DNA from: Legionellales bacterium
GTDB lineage: Bacteria > Pseudomonadota > Gammaproteobacteria > Legionellales > Legionellaceae
Direction: 5' to 3'
Length of the DNA: 61,315 bases
Assembly (NCBI GenBank): GCA_020050595.1
Contig: JAGVKL010000064.1
Coordinates: 1-61,315, forward strand
In this document: positions 44,827-52,900 of the stretch, piece by piece
How positions within the stretch are numbered: the stretch's first letter is position 1
Layout of the letters: every line of letters starts with the position of its first letter
Translations under genes and position numbers: made by a program
Notes under the pieces: model-generated
Seen by the model: the letters and a program-made list of their open reading frames with translations, nothing else
Told to the model about the DNA's origin: nothing
Database searches by the model: none

Positions 44827-45870
44827 ATGATTAAATGGTTTAAACGAAATCAAAATGAAACCGAGGCCGAAATTCCGGCTTCAGAATCTACTTCTCCAGA
44901 GCCTATAACGCCCTCTGAAGCGCAACCTATCGCCGCTAAAGATAGCTTTTTCACCCGCTTTAAAAAAGGGCTAACGAAAACCCGTCACCAGTTAGGCGAT
45001 GGTATAGGCCGTCTTTTATTAGGTAAAAAAGAATTAGATACGGAGTTACTTGAAGAATTAGAAGTTCTTCTATTAAGCGCTGATATCGGTATTGAAACGA
45101 CTAAGCGTATTCTAGAGCAATTAAGCGAAAGTTTAGCAAGAAAACAGTTGGCAGATGGTGATGCAGCCTATGCGGCCTTGAAAACGCAGCTTCAAGCGTT
45201 ATTAACGCCTAAAGCGAAGGCGTTAACCTTAGAGACACCCGATCAATCGCCTTTTGTGATCCTCATGATTGGGGTTAACGGTGCGGGTAAAACAACGACG
45301 ATTGGTAAATTAGCGAAGCTCTATCAAGCCCAAGGAAAAAAAGTCATGTTAGCTGCCGGTGATACTTTTCGGGCCGCCGCGGTAGAGCAATTACAAGTAT
45401 GGGGTGAGCGCAATCAAATCGCCGTTATTGCCCAGCATACGGGGGCGGACAGCGCTTCCGTGGTTTTTGATGCTATTCAAGCGGCCAAGGCGCGTCATAT
45501 GGATGTCCTGATTGCCGATACGGCTGGACGACTGCATACGCAAGATAATTTAATGGAAGAGTTAAAAAAAATTAAGCGCGTGATGCAAAAGATTGATCCT
45601 GCCATTCCGCATGAAACCATGTTAATTTTAGATGCGAGTATAGGACAAAATGCTTTAAATCAAGCAAAACAATTTAATGAAGCTATTGGTCTTACGGGTA
45701 TTACCATGACAAAGTTGGATGGCACTGCAAAAGGCGGAATATTATTTGCCATTGCTAATGAATTAGATATACCATTTCGTTACTTAGGTCTTGGTGAAGG
45801 AATTGATGATTTGCGTCCTTTTGATGCGGCGCAATTTGTTGATGCGATTTTCAATGATGATCACATTTAA
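44827..45870 (+). CDS. ftsY: Signal recognition particle receptor FtsY
   Basis: Docks SRP-ribosome complexes on the inner membrane. The 347-aa protein has a short acidic N-terminal A region (to about 55), a helical N domain and the GTPase G domain with GVNGAGKTTTIGKLA, DTFRAAAVEQLQ, IADTAGRLHTQ and TKLDGTAKGG. The A domain is much shorter than in E. coli. Start of ftsY-ftsE-ftsX; it overlaps ftsE by 14 bases. Confidence 0.97.
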   Translation: MIKWFKRNQNETEAEIPASESTSPEPITPSEAQPIAAKDSFFTRFKKGLTKTRHQLGDGIGRLLLGKKELDTELLEELEVLLLSADIGIETTKRILEQLSESLARKQLADGDAAYAALKTQLQALLTPKAKALTLETPDQSPFVILMIGVNGAGKTTTIGKLAKLYQAQGKKVMLAAGDTFRAAAVEQLQVWGERNQIAVIAQHTGADSASVVFDAIQAAKARHMDVLIADTAGRLHTQDNLMEELKKIKRVMQKIDPAIPHETMLILDASIGQNALNQAKQFNEAIGLTGITMTKLDGTAKGGILFAIANELDIPFRYLGLGEGIDDLRPFDAAQFVDAIFNDDHI

Positions 45871-46507
45871 TCAAGTAAGTAAGCGTTACCCTGGGGGCTT
45901 TGAAGCACTGAGCCAAGTAAACTTTTCGCTAGAAAAAGGGGAAATGGCGTTTCTCACTGGCCATTCAGGTGCAGGTAAAAGCACCTTGCTTAAGTTAATT
46001 GCAATGCTTGAAAAGCCTACTTCCGGCCAAATTGTTGTCAACGGTGTTCGTCTGAACCAACTTAAAAAAAGACAAATTCCTAATTATCGAGCTAGTCTAG
46101 GGATCACGTTTCAATCGCCTCATCTGCTTAATGACCGCTCTGTTTTTGATAATGTAGCGCTGCCTTTGCAAATACAAGGCGTGGCTTCGCCAATGATTGC
46201 AAAGCGGGTGCACGCGGCATTGGATATGGTGGGCTTACTTAACAAAGAAAAGCTTAAACCCCTTCATCTATCAGGTGGGGAGCAACAGCGTGTAGGCATT
46301 GCTCGTGCCATGGTGCATAAGCCTGTTTTACTACTAGCTGATGAGCCTACAGGGAATTTAGATCCTTCTTTATCAGCAGAAGTGATGAAAGTATTTGCCC
46401 AACTGAATGAGGCTGGTGTGGCAGTGCTTGTTGCTACGCACGACTTGGCGCTCATTGCCGGGATGAAGCATCGCATCGTTATGTTAAAGGGTGGCCATAT
46501 ATGCTAA
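45857..46507 (+). CDS. ftsE: Cell division ATP-binding protein FtsE
   Basis: A 216-aa ABC ATPase: Walker A GHSGAGKST, signature LSGGEQQRVG, Walker B LLLADEPTGNLD. With FtsX it controls septal peptidoglycan hydrolysis. The start at 45857 (MITFNQVSKRYPGG) is set by homology to FtsE N-termini; it overlaps ftsY, and its end overlaps ftsX by seven bases. Confidence 0.96.
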   Translation: MITFNQVSKRYPGGFEALSQVNFSLEKGEMAFLTGHSGAGKSTLLKLIAMLEKPTSGQIVVNGVRLNQLKKRQIPNYRASLGITFQSPHLLNDRSVFDNVALPLQIQGVASPMIAKRVHAALDMVGLLNKEKLKPLHLSGGEQQRVGIARAMVHKPVLLLADEPTGNLDPSLSAEVMKVFAQLNEAGVAVLVATHDLALIAGMKHRIVMLKGGHIC

Positions 46508-47424
46508 ATAAACTTCGAAAGCTATTTGCCTATCATATCCAGGCGGCATTAAGCAGCTTTCATTCGTTATGCCGACGGCCATTAGCGACGGCGATGACTG
46601 TGTTGGTGATCGCGATTACCCTGGTTTTACCGGCGCTTTTTTGGGTGATGACCGATAATGTGTCGCAGCTAACTGCCCATTGGAAACAAGGCGGGCATAT
46701 TTCGCTTTATTTGAAGTCATCCTTGCCTTCCGAAGAGGAGTTAGCGCTTTTGGTCCGAGTTAGAGCGACTGCAGGGGTGGCTATGGCCACTTTAAAATCA
46801 TCGTCAGAAGGGCTTAAAGAGCTGCAAAAGCAAGAGGGCATGCAGGATATTATGCGTTATTTGCCTGATAATCCTTTACCGGCCACTATTGAAGTTACAC
46901 CTGCAATAGACATCAACACTCCCCAGAAATTAGAAGCATTGTATATGCAGTTGAAAGACTACCCGCAAGTAGAACAAGCTAAATTTGATATACAGTGGGT
47001 TAATCGCCTACAAGCTATTCTTGGTTTTATTGCCAAACTTGCGGAGGGGCTGATGCTAATACTGGCCGTGGCGGTGGTGTTAATTATCGGCAATACGCTA
47101 AGACTTGCTGTCCATAGTCGTTATGAGGAAATTCAGGTTTTAAAATTAATCGGGGCTAAAGATTCGTTTATTATCAGGCCTTTTTTATATGCCGGTATCT
47201 GGTATGGTTTAGCAGGGGCTATGGTTGCAATACTATTGCTCAATATCTTCATGCTAAGTTTAACTAAAGTGATGCATCAGCTAGCAGCTGTTTATGAAAT
47301 GCACTATACGTTAGCGGGTCTATCGTTAAAGCAAAGTTCGTATTTAATTTTAGTGGCTGTTTTATTGGGTTGGTTGGCAGCCCATCTCTCGGTTAAAAGG
47401 CAGTTATCTGGAATCGAGCCCTAA
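46501..47424 (+). CDS. ftsX: Cell division protein FtsX
   Basis: A 307-aa inner-membrane permease-like protein with four helices (about 31-52, 181-203, 230-255, 280-300), a periplasmic loop (about 55-175), and YEEIQVLKLIGAKDSFIIRPF, the FtsX signature. Forms a complex with FtsE. Confidence 0.95.
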   Translation: MLNKLRKLFAYHIQAALSSFHSLCRRPLATAMTVLVIAITLVLPALFWVMTDNVSQLTAHWKQGGHISLYLKSSLPSEEELALLVRVRATAGVAMATLKSSSEGLKELQKQEGMQDIMRYLPDNPLPATIEVTPAIDINTPQKLEALYMQLKDYPQVEQAKFDIQWVNRLQAILGFIAKLAEGLMLILAVAVVLIIGNTLRLAVHSRYEEIQVLKLIGAKDSFIIRPFLYAGIWYGLAGAMVAILLLNIFMLSLTKVMHQLAAVYEMHYTLAGLSLKQSSYLILVAVLLGWLAAHLSVKRQLSGIEP

Positions 47425-47560
47425 TTTTTTGCGTATGCTCCCCCCTTCATTATTGTACTTTATTTGACTCATATGATTTTTTTTTGTAAAATAAGTGGCC
47501 CGATAAGTAAATTTTAATTTAACCAAGTGAGATTTTGCCATACCATTTACTCCACCAGCG

Positions 47561-48943
47561 GTGAAGACGATTAATTTCTGGGACTTAGCATGCTATCTAC
47601 GTATAAAGCAACCTTCAACTTTTGATGAGATGGATGATTACGATGAAGAAGCAACTCAGTCTCTTGATAAAGTATTGTATGCTGATCCTGGCCAAACCGA
47701 GGCTCTGGCGCTATCCAATGCTTATTCTTTCTTGCTTGGGGTAGGTTTTTATAGGCAACTTCGTATTTTAATAGGCTTATGCCGCGAGTTCAGGCCCCCT
47801 ACCGTTGATCATCAACCGAACCCAGCAATAACGCCCGAAACCGTTGCGAAATTAATTAAACTTCGAGACACTTTTCTAATGACTCGTGATCGTCGGGCTT
47901 TTATGGAGGGATGGGTTGCGGTTACGAGAGAGATTAATACGCAGTTAAGTGCTAAAAGCTTCCAACCATTAGCCCTACCTGATAGTAAAGATTGGCGAAA
48001 AAGCAATATTGACCATATGTTATCGACAAGCGATCCTCAAAAATTTAATAAAAAACTCCGCTGCTTAATGACGGCAGTCAATACTGTGGGGCTTGCTACC
48101 ACTTTATCAGAGATAAATGATGCCTCTTTACGGAAAAAAGAGCGGTATGTAGTGCTGAAAAATTTCTTGTTAGCACGTAAACATACAGAGGCTAATAATC
48201 CAAATCGAGCTTTAGCTATTCTTCGTCCCATGGCTAAGGCTGGGAATCAATTGGCAATGGAAGTAATAGTGTTTTTATATATCCATTCTAATACCACTTT
48301 ATTACCAGCAGAAGTGATGAGCGTAATAAAGCGCCTTAGTGTCCCCTCCGCGGGAGCGCAACCAGGAGAGCCTAGGCATTGTTATTTTAAACGCATGGCC
48401 AAGCGTATAGAAATATTGCAAGGTATTGCTTTTGACGACTATCTAACTTGCCTTGAAATGAAACAAATAGAGTTAAAAAGCAGAAGATGTCCTAAAGCGG
48501 CAGAGGTTTTTGGAGAGCTTGCCAAAACATTAAGGCAGTATAAACGCGAATTTTTGCGAAATCCTCCTGCAGCCTCACCTGCAGATGAAATGGTGTTAGA
48601 GAGATCATTTCTAATAAAATGCCGGGAACAAGTTGAAATAGCAAGAAACAATCCTATTGTAACAGAGCATCGTGGGTTAGGTGATTTAATTGCGAGATTA
48701 CTAAACAATGTATTGTATGTTTTATCCTGTGGTCGATATAACCCCAGGGCTTCAATGATTAAGGATAACCCCTATGCCCATGGATTTTTTAGGCCGAAAA
48801 CACATTCTTTGTTGGTATTAGAAAGCAATCCTTTCCCTAAGACAGTCAAAGTAGGCAATGAAGCCAATGAAGCCTTCTGGGGCAATGTAGAGCAGCAAAC
48901 GCCAGCTACCCTGGGGGCAATGCTCGATGCATCTCGGACTTAA
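47561..48943 (+). CDS. Unknown 460-aa protein inserted between ftsX and rpoH; possible effector
   Basis: I do not recognise a family. The protein is mainly helical with no signal peptide. The middle (about 200-245, with NNPNRALAILRPMAKAGNQL) has Sel1/TPR-like character. The end holds a hydrophobic helix (LIARLLNNVLYVLSCGRYNP, about 377-396) and a 60-residue polar tail. ftsX and rpoH are usually adjacent, so this gene is an insertion in a core operon. The start is uncertain: GTG 47561 lacks a good ribosome site, and the open frame continues upstream to 47531. A Dot/Icm substrate is an inference from context only. Confidence 0.65.
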   Translation: MKTINFWDLACYLRIKQPSTFDEMDDYDEEATQSLDKVLYADPGQTEALALSNAYSFLLGVGFYRQLRILIGLCREFRPPTVDHQPNPAITPETVAKLIKLRDTFLMTRDRRAFMEGWVAVTREINTQLSAKSFQPLALPDSKDWRKSNIDHMLSTSDPQKFNKKLRCLMTAVNTVGLATTLSEINDASLRKKERYVVLKNFLLARKHTEANNPNRALAILRPMAKAGNQLAMEVIVFLYIHSNTTLLPAEVMSVIKRLSVPSAGAQPGEPRHCYFKRMAKRIEILQGIAFDDYLTCLEMKQIELKSRRCPKAAEVFGELAKTLRQYKREFLRNPPAASPADEMVLERSFLIKCREQVEIARNNPIVTEHRGLGDLIARLLNNVLYVLSCGRYNPRASMIKDNPYAHGFFRPKTHSLLVLESNPFPKTVKVGNEANEAFWGNVEQQTPATLGAMLDASRT

Positions 48944-48952
48944 ATCGTGGTA

Positions 48953-48999
48953 TGCCCCGTTTGATTTTTATTAGAGCAAAAAATCAACGCACTTGGGGC
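48953..48999 (+). terminator. Possible terminator hairpin after the 460-aa gene
   Basis: TGCCCC ... TGATTTTT (48962-48969) can pair with AAAAATCA (48979-48986) ... GGGGC. The stem is interrupted and no T-run follows, so this is weak. Confidence 0.35.
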
Positions 49000-49016
49000 G
49001 TTACGTCATTTTTTAA

Positions 49017-49043
49017 CCTAGATTCAACTGCCGAATTTAGGTT
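49017..49043. repeat. Interspersed repeat, CTGCCGAATTTAGG family
   Basis: CCTAGATTCAACTGCCGAAT TTAGG; matches 20120-20159 and the right arm at 31437-31459. A TTGCTTCG...CGCAATC repeat fragment follows at about 49080-49115. Confidence 0.55.
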
Positions 49044-49165
49044 TAAGTGCTACTTCTGATATCGCGGTAATAACCCATGGGTTGCTTCGTCGCTACGCTC
49101 CTCGCAATCTGATGCCATCTTTTAATTGACCGCACTTTTAATCACACCCTTCACCGGAGTGAGTT

Positions 49166-49194
49166 GTGACAATTTTATAAAAAAATGATATACT
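49166..49194 (+). promoter_or_regulatory. Likely promoter of rpoH
   Basis: GTGACA (49166-49171), a 17-bp AT-rich spacer and TATACT (49189-49194), 48 bp ahead of the rpoH start. It implies that rpoH is transcribed apart from ftsYEX. Confidence 0.5.
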
Positions 49195-49242
49195 CAACGG
49201 GTCTAATCGACATTTCTCATGGTGTAGCGTCAGAGGGGTATT

Positions 49243-50109
49243 ATGAATTCTCAGTTGCAACTTTCTACAATGAATTTACCCATAGGCAGTATTGATGCGT
49301 ATATTTATCGCGTCAATCAAATTCCCTTATTAACTGCTGAAGAAGAATACGAGTGTGCACATCGCTTTCTTGAAGAAGGCGATGTGGAAGGCGCGCGGCG
49401 GTTGGTTCTTGCGCATTTACGCTATGTTGTGCGTGTAGCGCGGGGGTATCTAGGTTATGGGTTGCCTTTAAATGATTTAATTCAGGAAGGTAATGTGGGC
49501 CTTATGAAAGCGGTGAAGCGCTTTGACCCTAAAATGGGGGTGCGCTTAGTTTCGTTTGCGGTTCATTGGATTAAAGCGGAAATACACGAATTTGTTTTAC
49601 ATAACTGGCGTATTGTCAAAGTAGCTACGACTAAAGCGCAACGTAAATTATTCTTTAATATGCGGCAAATGAAGCAGCGTTTGGGTTGGTTTACTCATGA
49701 AGAAGTGGATGCCGTAGCTAATGATTTAGGCGTAAGCCGTGAAGAAGTCTTGGTCATGGAGCAGCGTCTTAATGCGATGGATACCTCATTTGACGGATTT
49801 GAGGTAGACGATGATGAGTCATCGGCTAAATCCATTCCTGCCCGTTATTTACATGATCCAAGTGGTGATCCCGCTCGTTTATTTGAGCAAGAAGACAGTG
49901 ATAGCCAAAGCCGAGAAAAGTTACATTTAGCATTTGAGCGCTTAGACGAGCGCAGTCAAGATATCTTAAAACAACGCTGGCTATTAGATGATAAGGCCGT
50001 AACGCTGCATTCATTAGCGGAAAAATACAATGTTTCTGCCGAGCGCGTGCGTCAATTAGAAAAAAATGCCATGAAGAAACTGCGGCAGTACATGGAAGAA
50101 GTTTATTAA
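49243..50109 (+). CDS. rpoH: RNA polymerase sigma factor RpoH (sigma-32)
   Basis: Directs heat-shock transcription. The 288-aa protein has region 2 (LRYVVRVARGYLGYGLPLND, LIQEGNVGLMKAVKRFDP, SFAVHWIKAEIHEF), the RpoH box QRKLFFNMR (133-141) that separates sigma-32 from other sigma factors, and region 4 (LHSLAEKYNVSAERVRQLEK). GAGGGG precedes the ATG. Confidence 0.97.
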   Translation: MNSQLQLSTMNLPIGSIDAYIYRVNQIPLLTAEEEYECAHRFLEEGDVEGARRLVLAHLRYVVRVARGYLGYGLPLNDLIQEGNVGLMKAVKRFDPKMGVRLVSFAVHWIKAEIHEFVLHNWRIVKVATTKAQRKLFFNMRQMKQRLGWFTHEEVDAVANDLGVSREEVLVMEQRLNAMDTSFDGFEVDDDESSAKSIPARYLHDPSGDPARLFEQEDSDSQSREKLHLAFERLDERSQDILKQRWLLDDKAVTLHSLAEKYNVSAERVRQLEKNAMKKLRQYMEEVY

Positions 50110-50126
50110 CTGTTCACGCTAATAGT

Positions 50127-50175
50127 AGGCCTAGCGCTCCTGAACTTGTGCCCTGACGCAAAAATTTAAAATATC
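50127..50175. repeat. Left 49-bp inverted repeat of the budA/HigBA block
   Basis: AGGCCTAGCGCTCCTGAACT through ...TTTAAAATATC. It matches the reverse complement of 52056-52104 at 45 of 49 positions. It starts 17 bp after the rpoH stop. Confidence 0.85.
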
Positions 50176-50199
50176 TCGATGGATATGCAAATAGATAAG

Positions 50200-50922
50200 T
50201 TATGTCTCGTTGATAATGAGTCTATTTTCGAATTTTGGTAGATAATTATCGCCAGTATTCAATATTAAGTCTGCATTTTTGTAATCATCAATTTGCGGCA
50301 ACAGAATGTTAATTGAATTGATTTGCTGCCAACAAATTTTTGCTGAAATCAAATTGAGTTCTAAAACATGGCCGCCTATCCTTCGGTTTTTATCCACAAA
50401 ATGCAAATGAATACCCTGCGATTTTATTGGAAACATAAACCCAGGCGCATAAAACCCAACCATATCGACCTCCATTTCTTCTGTATTAATAAGAATGGAA
50501 TCATCAATCACCTCTGAAATTGGCCGATAAGGTTTATTCTGTTTTGGCACGCTTCCCAAGGAAATCGTTGCGGCAAGCGCCGTAATACGAAGAGCAACTG
50601 GATAATTTATTGAAGGTAGATTAGTAAATAGAATGGTCTGTAGTTCATTAATTGACGAAATACCTTTGACTGTAAAATAATTTTCAGGCGCTAAGGTTGT
50701 CACTGCAGCCCAGGGTAGCATTTCATTATCTTGTGCGATGCGGACTTGTCCACCGGAACAATGAAAAAAATGATTATCAATTACAATGAGCTCTCCATCT
50801 AAAGCATTGAATGTTCCTAATCCTGTATCACCGTGCTTTTTAAGCTCACTAATAGATAATTGGCCATCATAACAACCTTTACTCACAGCCAGAAAGTGAG
50901 AATATTGATAAAGCGTTGACAT
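50200..50922 (-). CDS. budA: Alpha-acetolactate decarboxylase
   Basis: Converts 2-acetolactate to acetoin. The 240-aa protein shows the metal-site segment IHLHFVDKNRRIGGHVLEL (His172, His174, His185), the early GDTGLGTFNALDGELIVIDN, and a conserved Glu within the C-terminal half. No acetolactate synthase gene is adjacent. It lies inside the inverted-repeat-bounded block and looks AT-richer than the core genes, consistent with acquisition by transfer. Confidence 0.92.
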   Translation of the reverse strand: MSTLYQYSHFLAVSKGCYDGQLSISELKKHGDTGLGTFNALDGELIVIDNHFFHCSGGQVRIAQDNEMLPWAAVTTLAPENYFTVKGISSINELQTILFTNLPSINYPVALRITALAATISLGSVPKQNKPYRPISEVIDDSILINTEEMEVDMVGFYAPGFMFPIKSQGIHLHFVDKNRRIGGHVLELNLISAKICWQQINSINILLPQIDDYKNADLILNTGDNYLPKFENRLIINET

Positions 50923-50968
50923 CGATATCTCCTAACCCATTACTATTCCTTACCCTGGCCGCATTCTC

Positions 50969-51322
50969 TCATAGAAAAATTCGATAATCTAATCCAAAGA
51001 GAGAGCCAATTCGTTTTGCAAGTTCTTTACCAATAGTACGTTTCCCATTTTCCATGGCAGAGAGATTGGTTTGACTGATATTTAGTTTTTTGGCAAATTC
51101 AATTTGATTGAACCCCTCTCGATATCTTAAGCCCCTTAATAAAATACCTGGCTCACCCGATTTTTGAGTTAGATCACTAAATAGCTCATCAATTGAAACA
51201 TAATTTTTATCAGCCTTAACTTTATAACGCTCCATGACTTCAATAGGAACAACATACAATCCCCCATGCCAAGATATTTTGGCAACATCATCAATAGGGT
51301 GCTTTTTCGTGAGTGCCGACAT
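50969..51322 (-). CDS. XRE-family antitoxin (HigA-like)
   Basis: A 117-aa protein with a C-terminal helix-turn-helix: LRYREGFNQIEFAKKLNISQ, TNLSAMENGKRTIGKELAKR. The N-terminal half (ISWHGGLYVVPIEVMERYKV) is not recognised and may bind the toxin. The start is placed at MSALTKKHP (51322), which overlaps the toxin gene by 32 bases; the frame opens as far as 51376. Toxin-first order is the HigBA arrangement. Confidence 0.85.
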   Translation of the reverse strand: MSALTKKHPIDDVAKISWHGGLYVVPIEVMERYKVKADKNYVSIDELFSDLTQKSGEPGILLRGLRYREGFNQIEFAKKLNISQTNLSAMENGKRTIGKELAKRIGSLFGLDYRIFL

Positions 51323-51581
51323 AATATATCTCCGTAATTCTAAGTTCTTTATCGATAACTTCCCAACAGCATACATAGGTTGGTCGCCCCTTGCTTAGAT
51401 GACAATGACGCTTGTCACCAACCATACCTTTTAACTTACTGTAGTTTTTCCAAGCCCCACCAGTCGATGGACCATGATGCCCAAGGTCGCGAACCAACAA
51501 TAAAACAGCAGCTTGAACTGATTTTGGAAGTTTTAGTATTTGCTTCCCAACTTTGGTTGGTATTATTATTTTCCAGTCCAT
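51291..51581 (-). CDS. RelE/HigB-like toxin
   Basis: A 96-aa basic protein: PTKVGKQILKLPKSVQAAVL, KGMVGDKRHCHLSKGRPTYV, CCWEVIDKELRITEIYYVGT HEKAPY. The pattern is that of RelE-superfamily cytotoxic translational repressors. It is the first gene of the pair and is preceded by overlapping palindromes at 51602-51625, likely the operator. Confidence 0.85.
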   Translation of the reverse strand: MDWKIIIPTKVGKQILKLPKSVQAAVLLLVRDLGHHGPSTGGAWKNYSKLKGMVGDKRHCHLSKGRPTYVCCWEVIDKELRITEIYYVGTHEKAPY

Positions 51582-51601
51582 GTTATTATTTTATATCCTT
51601 T

Positions 51602-51625
51602 TTTGATATATATCAAATTTTGATA
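51602..51625. promoter_or_regulatory. Operator-like palindromes upstream of the HigBA-like module
   Basis: TTTGATATATATCAAA (51602-51617) is a perfect palindrome and overlaps a second, ATCAAATTTTGAT (51612-51624). The position just upstream of the toxin gene suits autoregulation by the HTH antitoxin. Confidence 0.65.
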
Positions 51626-51637
51626 ATTTATGATGAT

Positions 51638-51994
51638 CTAAGCAGTAGCTTTATTTGCAGGGATATAAGGAATAACGCCTGCATTATATGCTTGCTCCTG
51701 GATTTCATAAGTAGCTCTTCTGGCATCGATAATAAAACCATTTACCATAATCATCCACACCATAGGATTATTATCCATGTTACTGGATAGGGTCCATCTG
51801 GGATCTAACTGCATCATCTTGAACATATCGCGTATTGATTTGCTTTTAGCTCCTATTGTATTTTGAGATAAACCAAACCATTCTGATAACTCTTTAGATG
51901 AGAGGTGGGGATCTTGAGATTTATCAAACAGAAAATTAACCATTCCTAATGCATGAATAATCCCTGCTGACCAAGTATTACTGCGACCAGACAA
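51638..51994 (-). pseudogene. 5'-truncated DUF6398-like gene remnant
   Basis: The 118-codon frame RSNTWSAGIIHALGMVNFLF ... LSSKELSEWFGLSQNTIGAK ... WMIMVNGFIIDAR resembles what I recall of the DUF6398 domain, normally the C-terminal part of a longer protein. Here a stop codon lies directly ahead of the first sense codons and the only start is a TTG (51994) with no ribosome site, so the 5' part appears lost. Family assignment is from memory of motif order and is moderate at best. Confidence 0.55.
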
Positions 51995-52055
51995 TAATTA
52001 AGCCTGACTGATGCACAAGATAAGTATAACAATGTAATTGGGGATTTCCCGATAT

Positions 52056-52104
52056 GATATTTTAGATTTTTGCGTCAGGGCGCAAGTTCCGGAGAGCTAG
52101 GCCT
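52056..52104. repeat. Right 49-bp inverted repeat of the budA/HigBA block
   Basis: GATATTTTAGATTTTTGCGT through ...GAGCTAGGCCT, reverse complement of 50127-50175 with four mismatches. Confidence 0.85.
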
Positions 52105-52157
52105 AGTAGGAAATGGCATCTTTGAGCCCGGTGGTTGTCCCATTTAAAAATAGTTGA

Positions 52158-52209
52158 TTTTCCCTTCTCCCGAAGGGGAGAAGGTGTCGCGTAGCGACGG
52201 ATGAGGGGG
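52158..52209. repeat. Interspersed repeat (CTTCTCCCGAAGGGGAGAAG hairpin)
   Basis: CTTCTCCCGAAGGGGAGAAG (52164-52183) is a perfect stem, followed by GTCGCGTAGCGAC, a second one, and ATGAGGGGG. Similar GC-rich patches lie at 21282 and 54295. Confidence 0.65.
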
Positions 52210-52242
52210 CTTTCAATTGGCATATTCTCAAATGAAGGGCAT

Positions 52243-52575
52243 CTATTTTTGAAACAAGATGGCCAAAATAGTTAACATATTCATTTGTGCTTCTTTTTCA
52301 AGAACGCCTAATTTTTGAATGATACGAGAGCGATCGATGGCTCTTAATTGATCGAGTGCGATCTGTCCTTCTAGCCCTTTGAATCGTGTCATAACCCTGG
52401 TCGGGAAATTATCCTTAATAGTACGGGTCATTGGTGCAATAATAACCGTTTTTAATCTACTTAAATTCATAGAATCCGGGGATATAATGACGGCAGGGCG
52501 AGTTTTTTTTATTTCCGAACCCACCGTTGGATCTAAATTTACTAAAAAGACATCAAACCTTTTTATTTTCACCAT
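52243..52575 (-). CDS. mazF: MazF/PemK-type mRNA interferase toxin
   Basis: A 110-aa protein: VKIKRFDVFLVNLDPTVGSE, IKKTRPAVIISPDSMN, VIIAPMTRTIKDNFPTRV and GQIALDQLRAIDRSRI are the MazF hallmarks. It cleaves single-stranded RNA at short sequence motifs. The start at 52575 overlaps the mazE stop; 52581 is an alternative adding two residues. Confidence 0.94.
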   Translation of the reverse strand: MVKIKRFDVFLVNLDPTVGSEIKKTRPAVIISPDSMNLSRLKTVIIAPMTRTIKDNFPTRVMTRFKGLEGQIALDQLRAIDRSRIIQKLGVLEKEAQMNMLTILAILFQK

Positions 52576-52826
52576 GTCCATTCATCGCTGTCGAAGTCAT
52601 TGGATATATCACTATGATCGTCTTCATTATTCGAATCTGCAGCAGCATTAAATTTTTCTAGCCAGCCTTCCTGCTGGTTTTTTACGGGAATTAAGGTCAG
52701 CACGCCCTTTTCATCCGCTTTAATCTCTAATTCTTCTCCAGGGTATAAATGAGCCTCCTTAATAATCGTGGAAGGTATACGTATACCAATAGAATTTCCC
52801 CATTTGGTTAAAGTAACTGTAGACAT
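52569..52826 (-). CDS. mazE: MazE/AbrB-type antitoxin
   Basis: An 85-aa protein with an N-terminal AbrB fold (LTKWGNSIGIRIPSTIIKEA, GEELEIKADEKG) for DNA binding and an acidic, disordered C-terminal tail (DSNNEDDHSDISNDFDSDEW) that neutralises MazF. It precedes mazF with a seven-base overlap. Confidence 0.93.
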   Translation of the reverse strand: MSTVTLTKWGNSIGIRIPSTIIKEAHLYPGEELEIKADEKGVLTLIPVKNQQEGWLEKFNAAADSNNEDDHSDISNDFDSDEWTW

Positions 52827-52853
52827 ATTATCCCTATCAATAGTATAAACATA

Positions 52854-52865
52854 GTATAATTATAC
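52854..52865. promoter_or_regulatory. Operator-like palindrome upstream of mazEF
   Basis: GTATAATTATAC is a perfect palindrome 28 bp upstream of mazE, in an AT-rich region with several AGTATA units. It likely overlaps the mazEF promoter and binds MazE. Confidence 0.6.
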
Positions 52866-52900
52866 AAAGTATATACATTAAATCAAGCCTGCATCAGGGC

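Noticed and set aside
51380-51790. 136-aa plus-strand ORF over the HigB-like gene
   Set aside because: Low-complexity translation antisense to a clear toxin gene and its operator.
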